Positions 25,031-33,773 of a stretch of DNA of 44,110 bases are shown here, piece by piece. The DNA lies in the NCBI GenBank assembly GCA_033717875.1, contig JADDKJ010000028.1, forward strand, positions 1 through 44,110. The letters run 5' to 3'. The DNA is from SBBG01 sp033717875. Its GTDB lineage: Bacteria > Pseudomonadota > Gammaproteobacteria > Ga0077554 > Ga007554. The notes under the pieces are model-generated. The model was not told where the DNA came from, did not search any database, and was given only the letters and a program-made list of their open reading frames with translations. A program made the translations under genes and the position numbers. Position 1 is the stretch's first letter. Each line of letters begins with the position of its first letter.

Positions 25031-26431
25031 TCATAAAATCTCCGCCGCGTGATCCGCCAATCTTGACCGTTCGCCACTCTTTAACGTGATGTGACCGCTA
25101 TGCGGCCAGTCCTTGAAGCGGTCGACGACATAGGTGATGCCGGAGGTGGTCTCGGTCAGGTAGGGCGTGTCGATCTGCGCGACGTTGCCCATGCAAACGA
25201 TCTTGGTGCCGGGGCCGGCGCGGGTGACGAGGCTTTTCATCTGCTTCGAGGTGAGGTTTTGCGCTTCGTCGATGATGACGTATTTCCTCAGGAAAGTGCG
25301 GCCACGCATGAAGTTGAGGGAGTGGATCTTGATGCGATGGCGCAGCAGGTCGTTGGTGGCGGCGCGGCCCCAGTCGCCGCCTTCGGCGCTGGACAGCACT
25401 TCCAGATTGTCCATCAGCGCCCCCATCCACGGCGCCATCTTTTCTTCCTCGGTGCCGGGCAGGAAGCCGATGTCTTCGCCCATCGGCACCGTGGCGCGGG
25501 TCATGATGATTTCCTGGTAGCGGCGGTCGTCGAGCACCTGGGCGAGGCCCGCCGCCAGGGTCAGCAGGGTTTTTCCTGTGCCGGCGTTGCCCAGCAGCGT
25601 GACGAAATCCACCGCCGGGTCCATCAGCAGGTTGAGCGCGAAGTTCTGTTCGCGGTTGCGCGCATTGATGCCCCATACGGCGTGATGCGCGCCGCGATAG
25701 TTGGTGCACAGCTCCACGACCGCGGTGTCACCCTCGACGCGGCGCACGATACCCTCGAAGCCATCCTGGCTGCCGTCGTGAACCAGTTGATTGGGATACC
25801 ACTGCAGGATGTCCGGGCCGCTGATGCGATAGTAGGTCCTGCCCTCCTCCTTCCATGAGTTGAGTTCCTTGCTGTGACGCTCCCAGAATTCCGGTCCGAG
25901 TTCGGCCTGCCCGCTGTATAGCAGGGTAAGATCATCGAGCACTTGATCATTCTGGTAATCCTCGGCGGGTATGCCCAGCGCCGCGGCCTTGATGCGCAGG
26001 TTGATGTCCTTGGATACCAGAGTGACCGTGGTATCGGGATGATGGTCTTGCAGCGCAAGCACGGTTTCGAGGATGGTGTTGTCCGGTTTGTTGCCGGGCA
26101 GGCTGGACGGCAGGTCGTGCGCCAGGGCCTGGGTCTGGAAGAACAGGCGGCCACTCTCGAAACTGGCATTGGCCGGGGTGGGCAATTTCAGGCCCGACTC
26201 CATTCCCTGCGCGCCGATATCACGCATCAGTTCTTCCATGAAGCGGCTGGTCTGGCGGGCATTACGCGCCACTTCCGAGGGGCCGCGCTTGTTATTGTCG
26301 AGCTCTTCCAGCACCATCATCGGCAGAAAGATGTCGTGCTCCTGAAAGCGGAACAGCGCGGAGGGGTCGTGCATCAGGACATTGGTGTCCAGGACGAAAA
26401 GGCGTTTTCCAGTCACTTTGCTTTTAACCAT
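25031..26431 (-). CDS. PhoH-like ATPase with N-terminal PIN domain
   Basis: About 466 aa from ATG 26431, preceded by GGGTGAAG; in-frame ATGs at 26461 and 26512 would add 10 or 27 residues that do not look conserved. The PIN ribonuclease-like domain (about 1-140) has FVLDTNVLMHDP, VVLEELDNNKRG and VSKDINLRIKA, with the acidic residues expected for metal binding. The PhoH2-type ATPase domain (about 240-466) has LLGNAGTGKTLLTLAAGL (Walker A), ATVPMGEDIGFLPGTEEEK and VIIDEAQNLT (Walker B). PIN-PhoH proteins have been described as RNA helicase/ribonucleases in mycobacteria; the proteobacterial role is less clear. It stands alone, with a 134-base gap to the importer operon upstream. Confidence 0.92.
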   Translation of the reverse strand: MVKSKVTGKRLFVLDTNVLMHDPSALFRFQEHDIFLPMMVLEELDNNKRGPSEVARNARQTSRFMEELMRDIGAQGMESGLKLPTPANASFESGRLFFQTQALAHDLPSSLPGNKPDNTILETVLALQDHHPDTTVTLVSKDINLRIKAAALGIPAEDYQNDQVLDDLTLLYSGQAELGPEFWERHSKELNSWKEEGRTYYRISGPDILQWYPNQLVHDGSQDGFEGIVRRVEGDTAVVELCTNYRGAHHAVWGINARNREQNFALNLLMDPAVDFVTLLGNAGTGKTLLTLAAGLAQVLDDRRYQEIIMTRATVPMGEDIGFLPGTEEEKMAPWMGALMDNLEVLSSAEGGDWGRAATNDLLRHRIKIHSLNFMRGRTFLRKYVIIDEAQNLTSKQMKSLVTRAGPGTKIVCMGNVAQIDTPYLTETTSGITYVVDRFKDWPHSGHITLKSGERSRLADHAAEIL

Positions 26432-26565
26432 GGCTTCACCCGCAGCGGATTGGGATAACATGAAATATGGGCGCTCGAAAAATTTCAAAGATGCCCACGC
26501 CTTGATCTCCAAAATTAAAGTGCTCTATCAACTTTATCGGCATATTCCGAACATTTACTAGCGTT

Positions 26566-27372
26566 TTACCCGGCTTGCCGCGTCCGCACGTCCACCCGGT
26601 CGCGCAGGTGGTCGCCCAGCAGATTGACGGCCAGCACCACCAGCATCAGGGTAATGCCTGGCACCAGCACCATGTGCGGCGCGACCAGCATGTAGCGCGT
26701 GCCGTCGCGGATGATGCTGCCCCAGGATGCCTCGGGTGGCTGCACGCCCAGCCCCAGGAAGGACAATCCCGCCTCGGCGATCACCACGCCCGCGACGGCG
26801 AAGCTCGCCTCGACGATCAGCGGCGCCAGCGTCAGGGGAATGATATGCCGCACGATGATCAGCGGCGGCCGCACACCCAGCGCCGTGGCGGCTTCCACAT
26901 GCAGGCGTTGCTTGATGGACAGCACCTGGGCGCGCGCCAGCCGCGCGAATCCCACCCAGCCCACCGTGCTCAGGGCGATGATCACATTGTCGATACCCGG
27001 TCCCATCAGCCCGGCCATGGCGATCGCCAGCAGGATGCCGGGAAAGGCCAGGAAGATGTCGATAATGCGAACGATGATGTGATCCCATACACCTCCTGCG
27101 TATGCACCGATCGTGCCGATGAAGGTGCCCATCAATGCGGAAAGCGTCACGACCCACAGCGCCACAAAAAACGAGGTGCGCGCCCCCGCCACCAGACGGT
27201 CCAGCAAGGAGCGACCCAGGTCATCGTATCCCATCCAGGCGTCACTGCCGGGCGGAACGAGTATCCTGGCAAGCTCGATGTGATCGGGCTGCAAATCGAG
27301 CAGCGGCCCGAATATCGCCATGCCCAGCCATAGCAGCAGGATAGCCGACGGGAGCCAGAGACGCATGTTCAT
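26566..27372 (-). CDS. Peptide/nickel-type ABC transporter permease, DppC/OppC family
   Basis: 268 aa. The start is ATG 27372, which overlaps the TGA of the DppB-like gene (ATGA), so translation is coupled. It has six membrane segments. The EAA-type loop reads VEAATALGVRPPLIIVRHII, and LAEAGLSFLGLGVQPPEASWGS-like sequence (EAGLSFLGLGVQPPEASWG) is the DppC/OppC signature. It forms the inner-membrane channel with the DppB-like protein. No ATP-binding subunit gene follows within the window; the next gene downstream is phoH-like after 134 bases. The ATPase must therefore be encoded elsewhere or shared with another importer. Confidence 0.92.
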   Translation of the reverse strand: MNMRLWLPSAILLLWLGMAIFGPLLDLQPDHIELARILVPPGSDAWMGYDDLGRSLLDRLVAGARTSFFVALWVVTLSALMGTFIGTIGAYAGGVWDHIIVRIIDIFLAFPGILLAIAMAGLMGPGIDNVIIALSTVGWVGFARLARAQVLSIKQRLHVEAATALGVRPPLIIVRHIIPLTLAPLIVEASFAVAGVVIAEAGLSFLGLGVQPPEASWGSIIRDGTRYMLVAPHMVLVPGITLMLVVLAVNLLGDHLRDRVDVRTRQAG

Positions 27373-28289
27373 TCGAGTCGCACGCGCGGATCGAGCCAGG
27401 CATAGGCCAGATCGGTAAGCGTGTTCACGCCGACATAAGTCACGCTGATCAACAGCACGCACGCCTGCACCACCGGGTAATCGCGGCGGTGGATGGCTTC
27501 GATGGTCAACTGCCCGAGGCCGGGCCAGGAAAACACCATCTCGGTGACGATCGCCCCGCCGAGCAACGCGCCGAGTTGCAACCCCAGAACGGTAATCACC
27601 GGCAACAAGGCATTGCGCAGCGCATGGCGCAGAACCACGGCATGCTCCGCCAGTCCCTTGGCGCGCGCGGTGCGGACATAGTCCTCGCCCAGCGTTTCGA
27701 GCAAGGTGGCGCGCACCATGCGCGACAGGATCGCCGCCAGCGCCGTGCCCAGCGTCAAGGCCGGCAACACCAGCGAGGCCATGCCCTCGCGCCCGCTGAC
27801 CGGCAACCAACCCAGCCATAGGGAAAACACCAGGATCAGCAGCGGTCCCAGCCAGAAATGCGGTATCGATATGCCGAGCAGCGACACCACCCGCGCGCCG
27901 TGATCCCAGGCGCTATCCTTGCGCACGGCGGACAGCACGCCGAGCGGAAAGGCGATGGCGACGGCGATCAGCAGCGCGGCGATGGTCAGCTCGACGGTGG
28001 CGGGCAGGCGCTCCAGCAACAGATCGGCGATGGGGCGTTGGGTATGCAGTGAGGTTCCAAGATCAAAGTGCAGCAGGCCGGCGAAATAATCGATCAACTG
28101 AACCGCCACGGGCTGATCCAGCCCCAACGCATGGCGCAATGCGGCGCGATCCGCGGGCTGCGCCGATTCGCCCAGCATCACCTCCACCGGATCGCCAGGC
28201 ACCAGATGGATGAGTAAAAACACCAGGGACGATACACCGAGCACCACGATGGCCGCGCTGAGAATGCGGGAGAGAATGAAATTCAGCAC
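27369..28289 (-). CDS. Peptide/nickel-type ABC transporter permease, DppB/OppB family
   Basis: 306 aa. The N-terminal helix is followed by LIHLVPGDPVEVMLGE and RHALGLDQPVAVQLIDYFAG, the family's characteristic opening (cf. DppB). The EAA loop is DYVRTARAKGLAEHAVVLRH, followed by AVLGLQLGALLGGAIVTEMVF-type sequence (LQLGALLGGAIVTEMVFSWP) and GLGQL. It pairs with the DppC-like permease, with a four-base overlap. The upstream L,D-transpeptidase gene ends one base before its start codon. This suggests one transcript running from the CYTH gene to dppC. Confidence 0.93.
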   Translation of the reverse strand: MLNFILSRILSAAIVVLGVSSLVFLLIHLVPGDPVEVMLGESAQPADRAALRHALGLDQPVAVQLIDYFAGLLHFDLGTSLHTQRPIADLLLERLPATVELTIAALLIAVAIAFPLGVLSAVRKDSAWDHGARVVSLLGISIPHFWLGPLLILVFSLWLGWLPVSGREGMASLVLPALTLGTALAAILSRMVRATLLETLGEDYVRTARAKGLAEHAVVLRHALRNALLPVITVLGLQLGALLGGAIVTEMVFSWPGLGQLTIEAIHRRDYPVVQACVLLISVTYVGVNTLTDLAYAWLDPRVRLE

Positions 28290-28290
28290 A

Positions 28291-28776
28291 TCACTCCTCG
28301 ATCAATACCTTGGTTCCCGCCTCGACCTGATCGAACAGCTCGATAATGTCGCTGTTGCGCATCCTCACACAGCCATGCGAACCGGGCACGCCCATCGCGA
28401 CATCGTCGGGCGAACCGTGGATGTAGATATAGCGGCGCATGGTGTCGACATTCCCCAGACGGTTTCTGCCCGGCTCCAGACCGCTCAGCCAGAGGATGCG
28501 CGTCAATATCCAGTCGCGTCCGGGAGATGCTTCGCGCAGTGATGACGAATAGATTTCGCCGGTTGGACGACGCCCGACGAACACAGTATCCGGCGGGCAG
28601 CCCTTGCCGATCATGGCGCGCACCACATGCCGGCCGCGCGGCGTACAGTTGCTGCCTTTCTGCTCGCCCGGGCCATTGGTGGCGGTGGAGACGGGAAACT
28701 CCCGTAACACCCTGCCGTCTTCAAGCAACCGGAGACACTGGCTGGCGATGCTGATGTGAATTGTTTTTTCCGGCAT
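28291..28776 (-). CDS. L,D-transpeptidase (YkuD domain), no signal peptide
   Basis: 161 aa from ATG 28776 (MPEKTIHISIASQCLRLLED); an ATG at 28809 would overlap the upstream gene by 23 bases and adds an unconserved leader. The YkuD catalytic block YIHGSPDDVAMGVPGSHGCV-RMRN carries the His and the SHGC cysteine that forms the acyl-enzyme. Known members make 3-3 peptidoglycan cross-links or attach proteins to the wall; short forms without a recognisable export signal, like this one, are uncharacterised. Its position between the substrate-binding protein and the permeases of a peptide importer suggests a link to wall-peptide turnover, which is inference. Confidence 0.88.
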   Translation of the reverse strand: MPEKTIHISIASQCLRLLEDGRVLREFPVSTATNGPGEQKGSNCTPRGRHVVRAMIGKGCPPDTVFVGRRPTGEIYSSSLREASPGRDWILTRILWLSGLEPGRNRLGNVDTMRRYIYIHGSPDDVAMGVPGSHGCVRMRNSDIIELFDQVEAGTKVLIEE

Positions 28777-28786
28777 GGAAGATATT

Positions 28787-30349
28787 CTACCCTGAAGCGC
28801 CACCTTCATGCCGTCCTCGGCGCGACACCCTGATCAGCCCATCATAATCCCCGTCCGTCGCCAGCGCATAGCCCATCACATCACGCCGCGCCACGAACAC
28901 GTGGTCTTCATACCACAGAGGCACATAGGGGAGTTCCTCCAGCAGGTGGCGCTGTATTTCCTGGTATTTGACGGCCTGCGCAAGCGGCTGCGGTTCGGCT
29001 TCGGCGGCTTCGATCAGATGGTCGATCACAGGGCTGGCGAAACGACCTCGGTTGGCGCCCTCGGGCGGCGCCGATGTGCTGTGGAAGGCGTAGCGAAAGA
29101 TGTCCGGGGTCTTGACGCCCACCCAGCTCAGGCTGAACATCTGAAAGCGCCCGGCCTTGATGTCGCCATAAAACGTGCCCCAATCATAGCTGCGCAGATC
29201 GACACGAATGCCGACCTCCGCCAACTGGCTTTGAATGATGGTGGCGAGGCGAATGCGGAACGGATCGCTGGACGTCTTGTAGGTGATATGTACCGGATGC
29301 CGCTCATCGAAACCCGCCTCTTTCAGCAGCGCTCGCGCCCGCCGCGGGTCATGGGGATAGCCGGACAAATCGCGCAGGCCCGCCCAGTGATCCGGGGGAA
29401 ACATCGCCCCCGCCGGACGCGCCGCCCCACCCAGCACGTGGCGGATGATCGCCCGCCGATCCAGCGCGTAGGCGATGGCGCGACGCACCTCCAGCCGGCG
29501 CATCATGGGATCGCTCATGTTGAAGCCGAGATAGCTGAAGTTCGAGCCGCTGCCGCGCCGCACCTGGAGGTCTTTCCTGGCTTCCAGGTATTTCACCAGC
29601 TCGGGCGGCAAATCATTCTGCAGCATGTCGATTTCACCGCGCATCAACTTGAGCGCACGCACGGTGGGATCGGGCACATGCAGAAACTCCAGCGTCTGTC
29701 GATCCGCTGTGCGCACCAGACGCAGCCGCCCTTCCGCCGGCCAGGCGGCAAATTCAAAGGAACCGCTGCCGACCGGCTTTTGGCCAAGCGGATGGCCTGC
29801 CGCAATCAAGCGCTCCGGCACAATGCCGATCGCCAGCATACCGGGAAAGAGGGCATCCGGCTTGTTCAGGTAAAAGTCGATGGTATCGTCGTCGGGTGCC
29901 TTGATATCCGCGATCATTGCCAGTGTGGCGCGGTGCGGCGAGGCGTTTTTGGCGTCGAGGATGAAATCGTAGGTCGCTTTGACATCGCGCGCGGTGAGAC
30001 GGCTGCCGTTGTGAAACTCCCTGCCTTCTTTGCCCAGCGTAAAGCGGTAATGCCGCGGCGAGATCACTTCCCAGGTGGCGAGCGATGGCATGGGGCGTGC
30101 GGCTTCGTCGAAATCCACCAATCGGCGGTACAGCAGCCGATTGATACGGCTCGATGCGGCATCGGTGGCGAAGCGCGGATCGAGAGTGACGGGCGCGCTG
30201 GCCAGACCGAAACACAGCACATCGTGAGTTGGCTGGGAACACCCGCCAAGCGTCAACAACCAAGCGGCGGCCAGCGTGACGAGGAAGGCACGGGCGCGGT
30301 CAGACGTATTTTGCAAACAGATTCTCAGACAGCACCTGAATCGCGCCAA
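28787..30349 (-). CDS. Peptide ABC transporter substrate-binding lipoprotein (SBP family 5)
   Basis: 520 aa if started at TTG 30349, which overlaps the CYTH gene end by 25 bases; TTG 30316 gives a cleaner lipoprotein signal (MQNTSDRARAFLVTLAAAW then LLTLGGC) and may be the true start. The lipobox LGGC anchors it to the membrane. Family 5 features include LDPRFATDAASSRINRLLYR, FTLGKEGREFHNGSRLTARD-VKATYDFIL, SYLGFNMSDPMMRRLEVRRA-IAYALDRRAII and the late VPLWYEDHVFV. It delivers di- or oligopeptides, possibly wall-derived ones, to the DppBC-like permeases downstream. Gene order is CYTH, binding protein, L,D-transpeptidase, dppB, dppC. Confidence 0.9.
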   Translation of the reverse strand: MARFRCCLRICLQNTSDRARAFLVTLAAAWLLTLGGCSQPTHDVLCFGLASAPVTLDPRFATDAASSRINRLLYRRLVDFDEAARPMPSLATWEVISPRHYRFTLGKEGREFHNGSRLTARDVKATYDFILDAKNASPHRATLAMIADIKAPDDDTIDFYLNKPDALFPGMLAIGIVPERLIAAGHPLGQKPVGSGSFEFAAWPAEGRLRLVRTADRQTLEFLHVPDPTVRALKLMRGEIDMLQNDLPPELVKYLEARKDLQVRRGSGSNFSYLGFNMSDPMMRRLEVRRAIAYALDRRAIIRHVLGGAARPAGAMFPPDHWAGLRDLSGYPHDPRRARALLKEAGFDERHPVHITYKTSSDPFRIRLATIIQSQLAEVGIRVDLRSYDWGTFYGDIKAGRFQMFSLSWVGVKTPDIFRYAFHSTSAPPEGANRGRFASPVIDHLIEAAEAEPQPLAQAVKYQEIQRHLLEELPYVPLWYEDHVFVARRDVMGYALATDGDYDGLIRVSRRGRHEGGASG

Positions 30350-30810
30350 TCCTTGTAAGGATGCTTCACCAGGCAGACATTGTAATAGCGCGGATCATGA
30401 GATACCTCCTCGCCCACCCAGGACGGCAGCTCGAAGGTCTCATCGGCATCGTCAAGCTCGATCTCCGCAACGATCAACCCTTCGTTGTCACCGGCGAACA
30501 CATCGACCTCCCAGGTGTGCCCGGCGTGTTCGACGTGGTAGCGTGTCTTTTCGATCAGTGGCCGCTCGCAAAACAGATCGAGCATCTCGTTGGCCTCCTG
30601 CTCGGGAATGGGATATTCATATTCCTTGCGCGTGACACCGAGCGTCGCGCTCTTGAGATTGAGGAAACCCTTGCCACCGCCGGAACGCACCCGGATCGAA
30701 CAGGCGGGCGTACTCGACATATAACCCTGGCGGTAAAAAATGCCTTGCGACGCCTGAGTGCGCCACTCGGTGTTGCGCACCAGAAACTTGCGTTCTATTT
30801 CAATCGCCAT
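30325..30810 (-). CDS. CYTH domain protein (triphosphate-tunnel metalloenzyme)
   Basis: 161 aa. It begins MAIEIERKFLV, with the ExExK signature of the CYTH superfamily, followed by QGYMS, CSIRVRSGGGKGFLNLKSAT, RKEYEYPIP, EKTRYHV, WEVDVFAGDNEGLIVAEIEL and PSWVGEEVSHDPRYYNVCLV, which supply the charged tunnel. Close homologues such as the Nitrosomonas enzyme hydrolyse tripolyphosphate; others act on thiamine triphosphate. Activity on inorganic tripolyphosphate is the best guess. It overlaps the LPP20-type gene upstream by 11 bases and the importer gene downstream, so it joins two functional groups in one run of minus-strand genes. Confidence 0.92.
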   Translation of the reverse strand: MAIEIERKFLVRNTEWRTQASQGIFYRQGYMSSTPACSIRVRSGGGKGFLNLKSATLGVTRKEYEYPIPEQEANEMLDLFCERPLIEKTRYHVEHAGHTWEVDVFAGDNEGLIVAEIELDDADETFELPSWVGEEVSHDPRYYNVCLVKHPYKDWRDSGAV

Positions 30811-31825
30811 GTTTGTTTACCACGAATCCCATGACAGCGCCGCCCAGCTCCTTTCTGAGTATTTGATCGGCTTGATCCAGCGCACGCTGCCTGGCCAGTG
30901 CGCCGTCCTGCGCGGAAGCCTTGATAGACCAGCGTTTAGTGCCGCGAATGCGTTCGCTGGCACGTTCGCTGAGCTGCACTTGCAGCGTTCCCGTCACCCA
31001 ATGCCAGCCTTCGCGGCGTCCAAGATCGGCAAGATCGAGCCGGGCATCCACCAGGTAATCAGGGTTCTCACGAGTTTCCGCCATACCCGCGGCGACAAGG
31101 CCGCCCGCTACGGATTGGCCCAGTTGTCCGGTCGAATCATCACTCAGGCGCACACCAATGCGCGCTCGTTTGAGCAGATCATCCAGATCAGCGCGCAAAC
31201 GCTCCACTGTCCAGGTTGATGGCATCCCCTGCCCGGTGCGATCCACTACCTTGAGGCTTTTCTGATAGGCGGTCCGTTCCATTTGCGCATCGAGCGCCTG
31301 GCGCGCGGCGCCAATCTTGTCGAAAAGATCGTTCGCATTCCTGGCGCGCTCGACATTGTGCGCGGTCGCGTCGTCGAGCCTGGTTATTTCCTGGCGCAGG
31401 CTCATCGCCGCCGATGCGCGCCGCAGTGTCGCCAGCGCATAATGCCGGTGTGTCTGCGCGTCCTGCCACATCTCCGCGATTCGCACACCCTGCATGATCT
31501 GATCGGTGCGGGTATTCAAGGCGCGGCTGACATTCATCTCGGTGCGATCCTGTTCCTGATCATGGCCGCCCTCCCCCCCTTTGAACACCGAGACATCGCT
31601 GCTTTCCGCGACCACGGACACGGAAAAGATCTTCGCCAGATCGGCGCGCGCGCGATCCTTGGCTTCCTCCGATGTCACACCGTCGCCGTGCCCGATGAGA
31701 AATTCGGCTTCCTGGTAACGCGGTGTGTCGCCCATCATCCAGTCGGGTTTATTCGGTTTGCCCGCGCATCCCGCCAGCGTGGACATGGCGATCAAAATTA
31801 TCGCCCATAGCGTATACGATTTCAT
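30800..31825 (-). CDS. LPP20 family lipoprotein, long form
   Basis: 341 aa. The lipoprotein signal MKSYTLWAIILIAMSTLAGC is followed by GKPNKPDWMMGDTPRYQEAEFL-like sequence and IGHGDGVTSEEAKDRARADL, the repeated-domain pattern (x-PDW...-A--DRAR--L) of LPP20/FlgP-related lipoproteins. Residues 130-215 are strongly helical, possibly a coiled coil. The C-terminal part resembles a LPP20-like repeat again (DYLVDARLDLADLGRREGWH). The function is unknown; the protein should be outer-membrane or periplasm-anchored. It is the last gene of the lipoprotein operon and follows the COG3014 gene by 17 bases. Confidence 0.8.
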   Translation of the reverse strand: MKSYTLWAIILIAMSTLAGCAGKPNKPDWMMGDTPRYQEAEFLIGHGDGVTSEEAKDRARADLAKIFSVSVVAESSDVSVFKGGEGGHDQEQDRTEMNVSRALNTRTDQIMQGVRIAEMWQDAQTHRHYALATLRRASAAMSLRQEITRLDDATAHNVERARNANDLFDKIGAARQALDAQMERTAYQKSLKVVDRTGQGMPSTWTVERLRADLDDLLKRARIGVRLSDDSTGQLGQSVAGGLVAAGMAETRENPDYLVDARLDLADLGRREGWHWVTGTLQVQLSERASERIRGTKRWSIKASAQDGALARQRALDQADQILRKELGGAVMGFVVNKHGD

Positions 31826-31842
31826 CGGGTGATCTTGGCTCC

Positions 31843-33147
31843 CTACAGATTTATCCAGTGATATGACAGATAGGTTTTCTTGCCTTTCTGAATCAGAACA
31901 TCATGAAACTCCCGTGTGGCAACGATATTATCACCGCGATCCCGCAATTCGATTTTAACCGTATAGCTGCCGGCGCTGAGCGGGAAGCGCGCCAAATGGA
32001 TATCGTGGGGCAAGGTGGACCAACTGCGCGTATCGGCCTGTTCGGTGATAAAACCTATGACATCGGCCATCACAGCCAAGGCATCGTTCTTGTTGTTCCT
32101 GCCGATCTGCATGGCGATTTGCCGTTTTGCAACGACACGCGCCATGCTGCGGGCGGTTATCGCCGGTATTTGTTCGGAAAGCGTCGCGCTGGCGATCGCA
32201 TCGATATTCTCCACTCTTTCGGCCGCGATTCCACGATCCTCAAGGCGGATATGCATCTTGCTTACCGAAGGCACACGGGACTCGAAGTAAGGCAAAGAAA
32301 TGCGCATCAGCCCAGCCCCAACCCGGGAAGGAGCCATCATCGCCACGCTGTTTTCCCTTTTGGCGGGTGCAAGACCATTGTTCAGGACAAAAATGAGCTC
32401 ACTTTCCGGGGCGTTCGGCGGGTCGCCAAGCGTCTCGCCTTGTTTATTCTGAACGGCGAATTCCTGATGGTATTTTTCCAGCTCGTCCTTGAGATCCAGC
32501 ATCGAAGCGAGCCGCAGCAAGTCCTCTTTCAAAAATCCGGGAACATCGACACGATATTCCGACGAATTCTTGCGATAGCCTTCATAGGCTTTGCGATAAG
32601 CGATCATGGCATCGCTCCATTCGCCAAGATCCTCATAAATGATGCCGGTGAGATAGCGCGCAAACGCCTCGCCGAGATGCCTGCCCTCCGCGGCGCGCAG
32701 CTTGAGATCGATCTGTAGCGCCTCCACCCGCGCTCCATCACGGTCACCCAGTTGCAGATAATTGAGCGCCTTGTACACAGGCACCATGACCTGCTCGAAA
32801 GGCTCGCCGACATAACTGCGGGTGCTGTCATTGATGATGAATGAGGTACCCTGTTCGCGCAGGCTGAGCGCGGACAGGGCCTCCATGCGCCGTTGCGCCA
32901 ATTCGAATGATTCGGTACTGGCCCGGTAATCACCCGCGATGCGCAGCAGCATGGCCCTGTTCAGCAGGTAGAGCACCTCATCCACGCGCGCGCCCTTTTG
33001 CTTGTCCAGCACTTCGAGCGCCTGCCGTGGCTGCTGATTCGCCAGATTTTTCTCAACGGCCCGGAATGATTCGCTGTGTGTCGCGCAACCTGTCAGGCAT
33101 AGCGCACACAACAAGGGCAAGGAGCGCGGCAACCTATATCGGCTCAT
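31843..33147 (-). CDS. COG3014 family lipoprotein with TPR-like repeats
   Basis: 434 aa. The signal MSRYRLPRSLPLLCALCLTGC ends in a lipobox. Residues 25-225 contain helical TPR-like repeats (EVLYLLNRAMLLRIAGDYRA, VPVYKALNYLQLGDRDGARV, YLTGIIYEDLGEWSDAMIAY). The C-terminal half is beta-rich and holds IFVLNNGLAPAKRE and MAPSRVGAGLMRISLPYFES. The COG3014 family is uncharacterised but regularly sits next to LpoB and LPP20 genes in gammaproteobacteria. The gene lies five bases after lpoB, so they are co-translated or nearly so. A scaffold in the outer-membrane/wall interface is plausible. Confidence 0.85.
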   Translation of the reverse strand: MSRYRLPRSLPLLCALCLTGCATHSESFRAVEKNLANQQPRQALEVLDKQKGARVDEVLYLLNRAMLLRIAGDYRASTESFELAQRRMEALSALSLREQGTSFIINDSTRSYVGEPFEQVMVPVYKALNYLQLGDRDGARVEALQIDLKLRAAEGRHLGEAFARYLTGIIYEDLGEWSDAMIAYRKAYEGYRKNSSEYRVDVPGFLKEDLLRLASMLDLKDELEKYHQEFAVQNKQGETLGDPPNAPESELIFVLNNGLAPAKRENSVAMMAPSRVGAGLMRISLPYFESRVPSVSKMHIRLEDRGIAAERVENIDAIASATLSEQIPAITARSMARVVAKRQIAMQIGRNNKNDALAVMADVIGFITEQADTRSWSTLPHDIHLARFPLSAGSYTVKIELRDRGDNIVATREFHDVLIQKGKKTYLSYHWINL

Positions 33148-33152
33148 GCCTG

Positions 33153-33773
33153 TCAGAAGCGTAGCTTGCTACGCTCCACCAGTTTTTTGATCTTCTTTTG
33201 CCCGACCCATACGATGCGATTATCGGACATGCTGATCAGTGATAGATCGACCTGATAATAGCGTACCTGGGTTTTCCCGCTGGCATCGACAATGGTGTTG
33301 ATCGCACCCTTCAGCATGAAATCGGCGCCCTGTTCCATGCCCATGGGCTTGCGTGTGTCGTCGCGCGCGTTGAGATCCTGGTCCTTGCGCTCTTCGCGGA
33401 TTTCATCGCGCTGACCGCGCGACGCGACAAATTGCACCTTCCCAGAGTTGATCAGCACCCGTCCCATGTCGGAAATGAACGTTTGCGTGTTGATGTGCTC
33501 ATGGCTGAGATTGCGTATCTCGCCGACAATCAGGGCGGGCGGCGCTTTATGTGCGCCGTGGTAGGTGGACAGCCAGGGCGCCGACAGCACATCCTTGATC
33601 ATCTCGTCCGACACCAGCCGGGAATCGGTGTCGTTCCAGGCGCCGCTCAGGTCTTTCACCTCATCGACCGACAAGCGTTCCACCCGGGTGGCGCAACCGG
33701 TGGACATGGCCAGGAATACCGCCGCCAGTGACACACAGGCCATGCGACGCGCGTCAAAATCAAGAACCCTCAT
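33153..33773 (-). CDS. lpoB: Penicillin-binding protein activator LpoB-like lipoprotein
   Basis: 206 aa. The signal has a lipobox (MSTGC), then RVERLSVDEVKDLSGAWNDT-DSRL and VGEIRNLSHEHINTQTFISD, FVASRGQRDEIREER, GADFMLKGAINTIVD and YYQVDLSLISMSDNRIVWVG, which fit the LpoB fold (COG3417). In E. coli LpoB reaches from the outer membrane to stimulate the synthase PBP1b; no PBP gene is in this window. The ATG 33773 overlaps the upstream LPP20 gene's TGA by four bases. Confidence 0.88.
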   Translation of the reverse strand: MRVLDFDARRMACVSLAAVFLAMSTGCATRVERLSVDEVKDLSGAWNDTDSRLVSDEMIKDVLSAPWLSTYHGAHKAPPALIVGEIRNLSHEHINTQTFISDMGRVLINSGKVQFVASRGQRDEIREERKDQDLNARDDTRKPMGMEQGADFMLKGAINTIVDASGKTQVRYYQVDLSLISMSDNRIVWVGQKKIKKLVERSKLRF

